From assembly GCA_947683425.1 (NCBI GenBank), contig CANTUQ010000110.1, positions 600,501-664,500 on the forward strand: a stretch of 64,000 nt of DNA. The letters are read 5' to 3'. The DNA is from Excoecaria cochinchinensis. Lineage: Eukaryota; Streptophyta; Magnoliopsida; Malpighiales; Euphorbiaceae. The number at the start of each line of letters is the position of its first letter. Within the stretch, counting starts at the first letter, position 1. The notes beneath the pieces were generated by a model. The model saw nothing but the letters and a program-made list of their open reading frames with translations, did no database searches and had not been told where the DNA came from. Made by a program: the position numbers and the translations under genes. This document shows, in pieces, positions 11,658 through 23,056 of the stretch.

Positions 11658-12995
11658 TTAAATTTGCTTACCATCTATAATCATGCGAGAAGCATGCTGC
11701 AACACCAGATCACTCAACTGTGCATCCACTATCACTTGCTTCAAGCTCGGTCTAGCCTTTAACTGAGCTATAAGCGCACTTTTTGAATCAAACCTCCACC
11801 TTCCTCTACTCAGAGACAAAGCTGATACTGATTTCCTACTCAGAGCATCTGCTACTACATTAGCCTTGCCTGGATGATAATCAATTATACAATCGTAGTC
11901 TTTGAATAACTCTAGCCATCTTCGCTGCCTTAAATTCAATTCCTTCTGAGTGAACAGATACTTCAGACTTTTGTGATCTGTAAAGATCCTGCAAGTCTCT
12001 CCATATAAATAATGCTGCCATACCTTAAGAGCAAACACTACTGCTGCTAGTTCCAAGTCATGCATCGGATAGTGTTGCTCATGAGGTTTCAGTTGCCTGG
12101 AAGCATAGGCGATCACTTTACCATCTTGCATAAGAACACAACCCAATTCTATACCCGAAGCATCACTGCACATAGTATACTCTTTACCCGAAACGGGTTG
12201 AGTAAGTACAGGAGCCTTAGTCAACATATTTTTCAACTGCTCAAAACTCGCTTGGCACCTATCAGACTATAAGAACTTAACCTCCTTTCTGAGAAGTCGA
12301 GTTAGAGGCGAAGCTATCACTGAAAAGCCCTTCATGAACTGTCTATAATACCCAGCTAATCCCAGAAAACACCTCACTTTAGGTACAGACTTTGGTGGCA
12401 ACCAGTTCACAATAGCTTCAACCTTGGACGGATCTACTCGGATACCTTCTGTCGAAACCACATGTCCAAGGAATGTCACCTCTTTCAACCAAAACTCACA
12501 CTTACTAAGCTTGGCGTACAACTGATGGTCTCTTAACACTTGCAATACCAATCTTAGGTGTTCCTCATGTTCCTTTTCATGCTTCGAATAAACCAAGATG
12601 TCATCGATGAACACTACCACAAAACGATCCAAATACGGACTGAATACCCTATTCATCAAATCCATGAAAGCTGCGGGCGCATTAGTCAGACCAAATGGCA
12701 TCACCAAAAATTCATAATGACTATAACGCGTCCGAAAAGTTGTCTTTGCCACATCCGCATCCTTGACTCTCAACTGATAGTAACCCGATCTCAAGTCTAT
12801 CTTCGAAAACACTCCAGCTCCTTGAAGCTGATCAAAAAGATCCTCAATCCGTGGCAACAGATACTTATTCTTCACCGTAACCTTGTTGATCTGCCGGTAA
12901 TCAATAAACATTCTCAAAGTGCCGTCCTTTTTCTTGACAAACAGAATCAGAGCACCCCATGACGACACACTCGGTCGAATGAAACCTTTATTCAA
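11658..12995 (-). pseudogene. G reverse transcriptase and RNase H
   Basis: The stretch 12995-12267 encodes the polymerase core from NKGFIRPSVSSWG through KIDLRSGYYQL, MPFGLTNAPAAF and the catalytic FIDDILVYSK to FLGLAGYYRQF. A TAG at 12267-12269 sits where tryptophan is expected (LWSD-type context). The frame then continues as RNase H from 12236 to 11658 (CSDASGIELGCVLMQDGKV, FTDHKSLKYLFTQKELN, ADALSRKS). The catalytic acids in SDAS and TDHKS are present. One nonsense codon therefore separates two otherwise well-kept domains. Confidence 0.88.
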
Positions 12996-13001
12996 GAGCT
13001 C

Positions 13002-13717
13002 TTACAATTGACTTTTCAACTCTTTCAATTCTATCGGAGCCATTCTATACGGAACCTTAGAAATTGGAGTTGCACTCGGCACAACATCCACAGACAATTC
13101 TACTTCTCTTCTCAGCAGCAAACCCGATAATTCCTCTGGAAACACATCCACAAAGTCTCTTACTACCGAAATATCTTGTATCTTCACTTGCCCTCTTCGG
13201 GAATCCAAAATCAATGCCAAATACGCTCCACATCCCTTCCTCATATACCGCTTGGCTTTCATAGCCGAGATCACATTATAAAGCAAGTTACTTCCTATAC
13301 CTCTTACAACCACAGGCGTCTGATCCTTATCCTTGAGCACCACTGTTTTCCTCTGACAATCCACTATAGCTCTATGCTTAGATAGCCAATCCATGCCCAA
13401 AATAAGATCAAACTCATGAAATGGTAGCCTAATCAAATCACCGAAAACTCCTTACCTTGAACCATCAAAGGACAATTCTGACATACCCTATTCACTTTCA
13501 CACTCTGCCCTAACGGACTAGTGACGTAAATCTCATAATCCAATTTATCCTCATTAGACAAGTCATCACACAATTTATTAGAACACAGATAGGAATGGGT
13601 AGAACCCGGATCTATCAAAGCATGCATCTCAGTACTAAAAAGTAAGAACTTATCGGCTATAACTTTCGAAGCATCCTGGTCGTCATAGGCTCTCATCGCA
13701 TAGGCTCTTGCAGCCAC
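13002..13717 (-). pseudogene. G protease region
   Basis: The stretch 13717-13433 encodes ALIDPGSTHSYL with the aspartic-protease active site in the DPGS form usual for this clade. A frame change near 13436 leads into FHEFDLILGMDWLSKHRAIV and onward to the connector before reverse transcriptase. A stop near 13002-13010 (after KSQL) separates it from the polymerase frame. The protease would cut the Gag-Pol polyprotein. Confidence 0.82.
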
Positions 13718-13724
13718 AGGCCCA

Positions 13725-14882
13725 GGACGATCAACTATCTCAGAAGAATCTCTTTCCTGAGGCCATCCACCATGACCCTGTCCTCTACCTCTAGGATGAC
13801 TGCCTTGAGGAGCATTTGACCCAGCTCGACTTGCCTCTTACTGACCTTGAGTATTCTCATACAAATTTGGGCAATTAGCAAGAAAATGGTCGGCGCTACA
13901 ACATCTAAAACATCCCCCAGTCAACCACCGATAATCACCCCAATGTCGCTTGTTACAATGAGAACATTGGGGCGCACCATCACTTCGACCACTCGAAGCT
14001 CCTCTACCCCCACTAGACCCTCTGAAAGAATGCTGCTTTCTCCCTCTAGTAGCCGAACTAGGATGCGATTCACCAGAGGGGTTCCCTTGAGACTCCTGTG
14101 ACCTCTTCCTGAAGAAGAACCTCCTCCAAAAGCCTTCTTCCTGTGAGCCTTCTCTCTTAGAACATTCTCAGAGTGCTCTGCTCTGAAAGCTGCCTGCACA
14201 ATCTGATACTAACTGACATCCAGTGTTGACATCAATGAAACTAATATTACCTTCAGAGAAAACCCGCCTCAAACTTTTGACATCTAAATTCCTCAGTGAG
14301 AACTCCTGGAGATGCATACTTACTGAGTCGATTAAACTCCTTCTCATAATCAGCTACAGACAACACTCTCTGACGGAAAAACGACCCTCAAAATTGCGCC
14401 CATCTAGCCTCCGTAAAGGCCTTGGTCACATACTTGTCCCAAAACTTCCTTTCAAAGAACTCCCATGTCAAAGGTTCAGGAAGCTGCGTATGCCTAAGCA
14501 CTAAGGTCCACCAATCAAAAGCTGAGCCTTGCAACAAAGATATCACACACTCAACCTCACTCTCCGGAGGACAACGAATCTCCCTTAGCACCCGTCTAAC
14601 TTTCTCAATCCACAATTCAGCTTTCTCTAATTCATCCAAACCAGTTCCAAAGAAAACCTCCGCTCCATACTTTCGCATATTCTCTATCGGAGCTCTAGGG
14701 GCAGTAACTCTTTCCAAAACCCTGGCCATATCCTGGGATATCTTGAGCATAGACTCAAAAGGGACTGCAGGGGCCTCAGGTTGCACCCTAGGTGGCTGGG
14801 CCGGACCCAAAATAAATGGATCTTGCTCTCGGGAATTCGCACTCTCGGCTGACCCCTCAAGTGATCCACGATCAACCTCCAT
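13725..14882 (-). pseudogene. G gag (capsid and zinc knuckle)
   Basis: The ATG at 14882 opens MEVDRGSLEGSAES, matching the gag start of element E. Capsid-type sequence (MLKISQDMARVLERV, LLQGSAFDWW, LTWEFFERKFWDKYV) is open to 14388. A stop and frame changes follow. A CCHC zinc knuckle, CFRCCSADHFLANC, is at 13912-13871. Gag would form virus-like particles and bind element RNA. Two frameshift zones near 14200-14390 make it non-functional. Confidence 0.85.
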
Positions 14883-14978
14883 CAAACTACAAAACATACA
14901 CAACTATCCGCATCAGACCAACACAATACTAGACATATGCTCTACCTTACACTAGCCCAGAAACGTCTAAACCTATTA

Positions 14979-14989
14979 CTCTGATACCA
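14979..14989 (-). other. Primer-binding site of G (initiator-Met type)
   Basis: On the minus strand this reads TGGTATCAGAG, five bases after the LTR end GTTACA. The motif is complementary to the 3' end of plant initiator-Met tRNA and primes minus-strand DNA synthesis. Confidence 0.85.
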
Positions 14990-14994
14990 CAAAA

Positions 14995-15205
14995 TGTAAC
15001 ACCCCTTATCTATATGTAGGAAGCTTCATCCTTAGAGGAGGATGAAGGGTCCCGATAGATGAGGGTTGTCACACAAAACCTCAAGCACAAACATACAACA
15101 ATAAATCATAAACTCAAAGCAGTAAAATAAAATTTCACAAACACAAGACCAAAGGCTGAAATAAAAGGTATAATATTATTAATGTACATAATAGTCTTTA
15201 CATAT
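14995..15205 (-). repeat. G 5' LTR, part 1 (3' end of the LTR)
   Basis: In window orientation it begins TGTAACACCCC next to the primer site. It is cut at 15205 by copia element C, and the last five bases (CATAT) are repeated after C. It continues at 23062. Confidence 0.85.
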
Positions 15206-15632
15206 TGATAGAGTTGGGATACGCCCATGACTCTATAAAGGATTGAGTTCCTATCCAGATTAAATTGAGTTATTTAATCTAAATTAAATTACCAAATATT
15301 ATCTCAGAAAGAGTCTGAGTTAAACTAGAGTTAGGTCTCTAGCCATTAGGACCTCTATAAATAGAGGTGAGGTCCTCATTATTTGGTAACGAGAAAACGT
15401 ATACGCCGCAAGGCTGCTCGTTCCCACTCATAGTTTTTTATCTTATTTTCAGGGGCATTTAGATTGTGATCTAGCTGCTCTTACCCCGAGTGGGTAAAAG
15501 TCAGACCAGTGACCAAAAACAAACGGGATCTTGGTAGACGCTTCCGCAACGAGTTTCTGCGCTACAAGAGGTAGGTACATTTATTTAATGTTACCTCCGC
15601 ATGTTAATTATATATGTATAATTTTCCCATCA
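15206..15632 (+). repeat. C 5' LTR (427 bp)
   Basis: It runs from TGATAGAGTT to CCCATCA. It contains a TATA-like 'ctataaatagagg' near 15355, a plausible promoter, with transcription expected to start shortly downstream. It differs from the 3' LTR only at a T/C in 'cactcatag' and a C/T in 'aaacgggat'. Confidence 0.93.
15355..15368 (+). promoter_or_regulatory. TATA-like box in C 5' LTR
   Basis: The motif 'tataaatag' lies about 150 bp into the LTR, a usual position for a copia promoter. The same motif is in the 3' LTR near 22780. Confidence 0.6.
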
Positions 15633-15633
15633 T

Positions 15634-15645
15634 TGGTATCAGAGC
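15634..15645 (+). other. C primer-binding site
   Basis: TGGTATCAGAGC starts two bases after the 5' LTR. It matches the complement of initiator-Met tRNA, the usual primer of plant copia elements. Confidence 0.9.
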
Positions 15646-17700
15646 CGTGGTTTTTGCGTCCTGGCATGTGGCTAAACAGATCTAAAATTTTATGTGTAAA
15701 ATTATTAGATCTGGGATGCATATAACACAACAAAAATTTATTTTTTGTGTGAAAAATATATATACGTGTATATTTCGGCTCGATTTCGTGTATGTGTACA
15801 CCGAAACCCGAGAGGATAAATTTGGATATTCTAAACGGCTAACTAGAAGTTGGGATTTTTTATTTTTGACCTCACCATTGGATTCACAGACCCTGAAAAC
15901 CCCCCACCGGCCGGAACCGGAGAGTCAGAATCGGTCGCCAAGGCGGCGCGTGGACAACACGCGCCGTAACTCGTTCGGCGCGTGCGCATGGGCGGTGGCC
16001 CACATGCGCATGCCACGTGTCAGCAGTATTGCGTCACTGCTGACACGTGGCCCAATGGTCGAGCGCCACGTGGATGGCAGAGGCCAAGCAACGTAGCACA
16101 ACATGGGGCGGACACGTGGGCATATTAGAGGATGACACGTGGCTGACCGAGGTCGTGCCACGTGTCATGATGACGTGTCATATAGCTGACACGTGGCCAA
16201 ACCAAGGAGTGACACGTGGACCAATGAGGCGGTGCCACGTGTCATGCCATGTGTTATTGATGACGTGGCATCAATGACACGTGGCCCTATCAGGGGTCGC
16301 CACGTGTCAGACCGAGGTCTGCCACGTGGCAATGCTGACGTGTCATGCGTGACACGTGGACCAATGAGACACCGCCACGTGGCACCAGCTGGACCAATAG
16401 CTTTCAGACACGTGGCATGACTGGATGAAGACACGTGGCACGCTGTGGCTGTGACACGTGTCTGGTTGAGTGGGAGGCCGCGCGTGGGGCGCATGAAGGC
16501 ACGTGGGTGCGTCAATCTCCCTCTGGTCGGCGCGTGTGGGCACGTGCGGTGTCTTCCGACCACCATTTCAGCTCCGATTTTTGTCAAATAATTTTTTAAA
16601 ATTATTTCTGATTTTTTGGTAATATTTTCAAAAAATTTTTAATGACCAGAAAATAAATTTTGTAATTTTTGAAATTTAAATGTGTTTAATTTCAAAATAA
16701 AATATTAAAAATTTGTAGAAAATGTGTTTTCTGCTTTCGGAAATTTTTAAAAATATTTTGAAAATTTTTTGAGGTTCTGTCCTTATTTATTGATTGAAAT
16801 GCATTTCAATCATGTGTATTTATACATGAGTGTGTAATTTTTTCCTATAATATGTTACAGAAATGTTAAATAAGGGCACCAGTTCTTCATTTAGAAACGC
16901 ATAAGTTGCTTTGAGAATTGAAAGAGTGCAATCAATAAGCAACATGATAATGCAAAGGAATATTTGAGCTGATAACATTGATGCAATAGTGCATCATAAA
17001 GTAAATATGTGAGAACAAATGCAAGAGTGCATTTGAACTGGTGGTCTGAGTATGAAAATAAAATTTTGGTTCGAGTTACCAAAAGGGCAAGTGTTGAAAA
17101 GTAACACTAAAATTATGTGATGGTGTTGAGAAATGGACAGAGCATGCATTGTCCATGACTTCATCAATGGACTTATGAGTCACTTGATGAATTGATTAAA
17201 ACGGTCAAAGATATAATCCTAACAACTAAAAGATTTAATGAAATCTGGACTTCAATAATAGTTGACATAAGTGTCAATTTGAGTTGGCATTTGTTATTAT
17301 TAAAATAGGATTTATGTTTCCTATTAATATTTGACATGAGTGTCTTATTTTGGAATTATTGGATTTTAATTATTGGTTAAATAAATGTGTTTATTTACTA
17401 ATTATGATGGCATTTAACTTTATAATAAATGAGTTTATTTTAATTGTTAATTGCCTTGCAATATTTTATGAGTAAAATGATTGCATGCTTATTAAGTAAA
17501 GGCTTAATAAAGATCCCCTCATAAGTTTGAGAACTTGATAATCCAATAATTCAGATTTATTACACATGAAATCTTAACCTATAAAGTTGGACATTAGAAC
17601 TTAGAAGGTAATTGGTACTCTAAGTATACTTTTCGAATTTGAGTCTAATAGAAAACTTTATTAGGTTATTATTTCAGGTGTATAGTAAATTGCATGTATT
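15646..17700 (+). other. C leader, non-coding
   Basis: The first part (15900-16560) is GC-rich and holds the G-box array listed separately. The rest (16560-17700) is AT-rich. I see no supported ORF. ORFs across the array are by-products of its repeats. Confidence 0.7.
16014..16546. repeat. G-box array: 19 CACGTG in 533 bp
   Basis: CACGTG starts at 16014, 16044, 16067, 16113, 16136, 16159, 16190, 16213, 16236, 16278, 16301, 16323, 16353, 16376, 16409, 16432, 16455, 16500 and 16541. Ten of the eighteen spacings are 22-23 bp, and in places a three-box unit of 77 bp is visible. Flanks alternate between GACACGTGG and GCCACGTGTC, and CCAAT motifs (for example 16052, 16220, 16360) lie between boxes. 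Several TGACGTG variants also occur. CACGTG with ACGTGGC flanks is a known binding core for plant bZIP and bHLH factors. Binding here is inference. Confidence 0.9.
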
Positions 17701-18535
17701 GCTTTATCTCTTTTAAATATGTGCGACATTGTTCCATTTGAGATCAGAGGATTTTAATGGATGCTGCTTCCAAGTTATAATTATGAAATCTGGAATACAA
17801 AGATCCAGTATGTGCTTAAAGAGCAAGAGGCTCTTAAATCCTCAAGTTCGGTTATGGCTGAACCTGAGGATGACGCTATATCCCAGCATAAGCAGGACCA
17901 AGATGCCTATGTCGCATCACATCACTAAGCAATTTCGCAAGTATCAAAATGCAATAGATATGTGGATCGGTTTGCAGGAGAAATTCAGAGATGTGACCCT
18001 GAATAAACTCCGATCATTGTAGATCAAATTTGATACATATCAGAAAAGTCTGATCATTCGATGCGAAAACATCTAAGAGAGATGAAAAAGAAAAGTGAGC
18101 AAAGTGAGCTTAGTAGTCATAAGTGACTGATAAGTAGAAGGTCCAAACCGTTATCCATTCTTTACCCAAGAGTTGGTAGCATGTGAGGATGCAACTAACT
18201 CACATAAATAAGCAAAAAGACATTTGAGGATGTCACTTGTTATTTGAAGCTTAAAAGGGACCGTCTGACAGTGATTAAGGTCAATGTCATATGGTATAGT
18301 CCTGTCCTAATAGAATGAGTTCTCATTAGAATAAGAGAATAAGCTTCATCAATAGGGTAAGAAAAAGGCTTGAGAGCCTGAAAAGCAAAAGGAATAGAAT
18401 CACAAAAGGTCCAAAGGCAAATGGGTGGCAAACAATTCAAGAGTGAAATGTTTCAATTGCCTAAAAGAATACTATGCAAAGAGACTGCATTGTGTCTTTA
18501 AAGATACACTATTCTGACTCAAGAGTGAGTGGAAT
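17700..18535 (+). pseudogene. C gag remnant
   Basis: Pieces in different frames resemble copia gag: NYEIWNTKIQYVLKEQEALK near 17780-17840, then WIGLQEKFRDVTLNKLRS at 17960-18022. A degraded zinc knuckle CFNCLKEYYAKRLHC lies near 18447-18490; the conserved Gly and His are lost. There are many stops and no start is secure. Confidence 0.65.
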
Positions 18536-19650
18536 TTATGTATCTAGTTCTAAATTTCATCTTTTGTGGGTGATAGATTTAGAACCAATGGACTATATAA
18601 CAAGGGATCGAGATACCTTTGTTATGAAATTTAGGTTCTGTTCTTGATTTATTGAAATTTGTTTTCAATTTATTTTTGAGGATAACAGTGTATACTTATG
18701 CTTGAATGATTTTATTATTATGGATGTGGACCATAACTATTTAAGTAAAACCAATTTTTCCTTTAATTGATTCTTACTCTTCACATAGTTATGAGAACAA
18801 TGTGAAATTATGGCATGCTAAATTAAACCATATTGGACAAAATCGAATGAGTCGGTTAGTCAAAGAAGGTTTAGTAGGCGATTTAAATAAGGTTGAATTA
18901 CCTACATGTAAGCATTGCCTAAAAGGAAAAACTAGTTATAAAATCATTCGAATAAGGAACTAAAGCGAATTTCCATTGCAGTTAGTCCATTCTGACGAAT
19001 GTGGTCAAATGAATGTGAGGGTAAGGCATGGGGCCTACTATTTCATCACATTAATATATGACTATACTAGGTATAGTCATGTCTATTTGAATTCTCACAA
19101 GTCAGAAGCATTGAGTTGCTTCACGACTTATATGAGTATAGCTGAGAATTAATTAGATAAAAAGATCAAAACTTTAAGAACTGACAGAGGTCAGTAATAT
19201 CTTACAGATAAACTTAAAGTTTCATGTGATGTAAAAGGATTGAATATCAGTTGTTCATTCCTTGAAATCCACAACAAAACGGTATTGAGGAAAGGAGAAA
19301 TAAGACTCTCCTACATATGGTTAGATCTATGATGGCAGAGGCAAATTTGCCTATCTCCTATTGGGGAGATGCTTTGTTGATTACCACATATTTTTTGAAC
19401 TGTATGCCCTCCAAATCTGTCATTACCACAACTTATGAATTGTGAAATGGTCGACAAGTTGACCTAAGCCATTTATAACTTTTGGGTTATAATGCTTACG
19501 TCCATGATACCTCAATTTGGTAAATTTGAGACCAAGAAGCAGAAGAGTATCTATGTGAGATATTCTGAAGTATGGGTAAGTAAGAAAATGGCATAATGAC
19601 AGAATTTGAATCACTAAACGTTATATTCAGGATGAATTTTCAAAGTTGGG
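18536..19650 (+). pseudogene. C integrase remnant
   Basis: WHAKLNHIGQNRMSRLVKEG with CKHCLKGKTS (about 18811-18930) is the pre-integrase HHCC finger. LVHSDECGQM (about 18985) carries the first catalytic Asp and LRTDRGQ (about 19175) the second. Stops follow both, and later parts are readable only in fragments. Confidence 0.75.
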
Positions 19651-19979
19651 CAAAGTGAATTGAGATTTCACTTTATATTAATCTCAGGAAGAGGAACAAT
19701 CAGGATCACTCCATCGGAGTGGGAGGGATTTAGAGGAAGAAGGTTAAGACCTTCATCCTCCAAACGATCCGGATGTTCGAGACCTGATTCGAATGGGAGC
19801 ATTCTTGACTCCAGTGGGAGGAAAGAATATAGTATTCCTAACTCCAGTGAGAGTATGGAACATGATCCCAGTGGGAGTATTGTGAATCACGATAAATATG
19901 TTTATCAAGATTCAGAACTGCAAAAATCTAAAAGGATAAGTGTTTCATGCCGATAATTTAAAATTGAAGGCCTGAACGA

Positions 19980-21430
19980 AGCCCTTTTGGTTATCCCACA
20001 AGACTAGAAAGAGCATAAAACCTATTCAAAAGGCTCTTTCATGCCCATTTAAGAGAAAAATGGACTAAAGCAATGGAAAAGGAAATTGGCATCCATGAGA
20101 TCAAACCATGTTTGAGAACTAGTTGATCTACCGGAAGGACATAAATTGAGAATAAATGTATTCTCAAACTAAAGCGAAAGGCTGATAGAGGTATCGAAAG
20201 ATATAAGGCTCAGTTAGTCGCTATAGGGTTCATTCAATAGGAAGAGATTGACTATGAGTAGACTTTCTCATCTGTTGTAAAATTTACGTCCTTGAGGTTT
20301 ATTCTAGCCATAGTGGCGAGTTTGAACGTAGAGCTTCATCAAAAGGATGAAAAGACTGCTTTTCTCAATAGAGAAATGGATGGACCAACCTTTAGGTTTC
20401 ATCAGATAAGGCAGCGAACTTAAGGTTTGCTGATTGATGAGTTCAATCTATTGCCTTAAACAGTCTTCAACACAATAGTGTTTGAGACTTTATCATATAA
20501 TCATGTCGAATGTGTGCAACATGATTGATGAAGATCATTGTGTTTATACTAAAAGCTATGAAAATGAATTTATCATTTTGGCATTGTATGTAGACGATAT
20601 ACTTAAAGCTGAAAATGATAAATGGTACGTAAATAAAATCAAAGATTGGTTATCATCCAACTTTGAGACAAAGAATATGAGTTGTGCATATTACATTCTT
20701 GAAGTTAAGATTTCAAGAGATCATTCAAGAAGATTGTTGTCTATTTCTTGAGAGAAATATATCAATAAAGACCTTAAGCGATTTAATATGCAAAACTGCA
20801 AACTCATAGATTACCCCATTGCCAAGAATCAGTTTCTTAGCAAAGATGTGTGTCCTATGAGGTCAGGAAAATTGAACGTATGAGGAACGTTCTATATATG
20901 ACAGTGCCATGGGTAGTCTTATGTATGCAGTGTTGTATATAAGACATGATATATGCTATGCAGTGGGCATGGTAAATAGATATCAATCTAACCTAGGCAA
21001 AGCACATTGGAAGCAATTGAAAGGATACTTATATACCTTAGAGGTACTGCAGCCTATCCTCTCTATTATTAAGAAAATGATCTGCATTGAGAGAATACAG
21101 AGACGTTGATTGGGTAGGAGATGTGGATGAGAAGGCATCCACCTCAGGTTTAAATTCTTGTTTGGTAAGAGTGCCATCTCGAGGAGTAATAAGAATTAAA
21201 CCCGTGTAGCCCTATCAATAGTGGAAGTTGAATTTGTCACTTCCTCAATTGCAGTACAGGAGACAGTTTGGCTGAAATGGTTTATGAGCCATTTAAGAGT
21301 AACTGTCTTAGAGGTATTAATGACAGTCTTTAGTGACAGTCAGTCGTTGATAGCTTATAGTGGAGCTAAGCGTATCGGCACTAAGTATCAATACGCGAGA
21401 GATATTGTTGCACAAGGAGAGATGTGAACT
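19980..21430 (+). pseudogene. C reverse transcriptase and RNase H remnant
   Basis: The best open part is 20482-20751 with FIILALYVDDILKAEND, the copia YVDD catalytic motif. GSLMYAVLYIRHDICYAVGMVNRY (about 20909-20980) and a VALSIVEVEFVTSSIAVQETVWL-type stretch near 21210-21290 mark the connection to RNase H. DSQSLIAYSGAK near 21340 carries an RNase H acidic residue. Frameshifts and stops split every domain, so no enzyme can be made. Confidence 0.8.
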
Positions 21431-22619
21431 TACAGTACATTTCTACGCACGCAGATCCGTTGAGTAAACCTATGACGAGAGATGTGTTTTGAGAGACACA
21501 TTAGATCTCGAGGTTTGCGTAGAATTTAACTGGTACTGTTATATTTTATATTATCCCTTAACGTTATTATTTGCGAATAATAACTAAAGTTCATTGTTGG
21601 CAATACATGAGTGTGAATGTTTATGTGTAAACATTTACTGTTATTGATATGAGATTGAGCATGTCGGACAGAGAAGTAGCCCACTTACAAGGGTGTTTAC
21701 CTTAGTTTTTGAGTTGGCAAAGACTAAGATGAGGCGATTTTTGAACATATGAGAAAGCTCGAGAGCCTGTTCAAAATAAAAGTGCCGTCTTGCAGAAATT
21801 ACAAAATGAGTCTTGTTAAGGTGCGAGATAAAGACATACATAAAGTCGTATGCTTTGGATTGAGATCCAAAATAAGGATTGTATGAAATCCGATGGTCAG
21901 TTATATGTAACTACCATGTTCTGTCTGAAAAGCCAGAAGTAGTCCTTAAGTAAGCGGACTAAAGTTGGGTGCTTCGGTACATCGCAACCTTACGCTTCTG
22001 TATGGTGTTTAATATACACATTATCAAAATGTGAGACATGCACTCCTTTAAGGAAAGGAAAGAACACCATAACACATGTTTTATACCGTGTGTGCTTATG
22101 TGACCACAGGGATGGGAATTTAATAATATTACTGATCTCAACTTTCCCTATTGTGAGACCCTATTTATATTTCGACCCTCAGAACCCTTAACTTATCCCT
22201 GAAGTATGGTTCAATGTGGCTAGCTTAGTTAGTTTCCAAGAGGTCCGGGAAAAATTTAGGCCTGGCAGATCTAACTAGAAAAGCGAGTTGAATCATGATG
22301 GATGGCATACAGTAAGAGGGGAAGATAGCCTTCTGATCACTTTCATAAGGTTTCGTGGTTCACTGGCCGGTTTATTATAGTTTCTATAGTAGAAATATAA
22401 TAGTGAACACGAAAATTGTTTTATGAGATCATGAGTTAAAACAGTGAATGTTAGAAGGCAATCTATGGTTAGGCATACGTGAAGAAGAGGATCTTGTTTT
22501 TCGAGACGTTATATATCCCTAACAGGTGTATAGCACTAGTGCTCTCGAGGTATGCTGGTCACACAATCTATTTGCCAGTATAACTGAAGATTAAGACTGG
22601 AATGCGTTCCGTCATGTGC
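21431..22619 (+). other. C 3' untranslated trailer
   Basis: About 1.2 kb lies between the RNase H remnant and the polypurine tract. No ORF or clear repeat is visible. Confidence 0.55.
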
Positions 22620-22629
22620 GAGTGGGAGA
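22620..22629 (+). other. C polypurine tract
   Basis: GAGTGGGAGA directly precedes the 3' LTR, as in other plant copia elements. Confidence 0.85.
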
Positions 22630-23056
22630 TGATAGAGTTGGGATACGCCCATGACTCTATAAAGGATTGAGTTCCTATCCAGATTAAATTGAGTTATTTA
22701 ATCTAAATTAAATTACCAAATATTATCTCAGAAAGAGTCTGAGTTAAACTAGAGTTAGGTCTCTAGCCATTAGGACCTCTATAAATAGAGGTGAGGTCCT
22801 CATTATTTGGTAACGAGAAAACGTATACGCCGCAAGGCTGCTCGTTCCCACTCACAGTTTTTTATCTTATTTTCAGGGGCATTTAGATTGTGATCTAGCT
22901 GCTCTTACCCCGAGTGGGTAAAAGTCAGACCAGTGACCAAAAACAAATGGGATCTTGGTAGACGCTTCCGCAACGAGTTTCTGCGCTACAAGAGGTAGGT
23001 ACATTTATTTAATGTTACCTCCGCATGTTAATTATATATGTATAATTTTCCCATCA
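22630..23056 (+). repeat. C 3' LTR (427 bp)
   Basis: It has the same length and ends as the 5' LTR, with two differing bases seen by eye. The CATAT target duplication follows at 23057-23061. Confidence 0.93.

Larger units (their letters stand above)
15206..23056 (+). mobile_element. C: Ty1/copia element, complete ends, broken coding
   Basis: Two 427-bp LTRs (15206-15632 and 22630-23056) enclose a primer site at the left and a polypurine tract at the right, so the element is plus-oriented. CATAT is duplicated exactly at 15201-15205 and 23057-23061. By eye the LTRs differ at only two bases, which indicates a recent insertion into the LTR of G. The interior reads gag, integrase, reverse transcriptase, RNase H, the copia order, but every domain is broken by many stops and frameshifts. 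A 2-kb leader and a 1.1-kb trailer are long for copia. Copia lineage is not assigned. Confidence 0.92.

Noticed and set aside
15925..16587. ORFs rich in HVSDTW or TRGPM across the G-box array
   Set aside because: They result from the repeated CACGTG units; no gene features or domain are seen.
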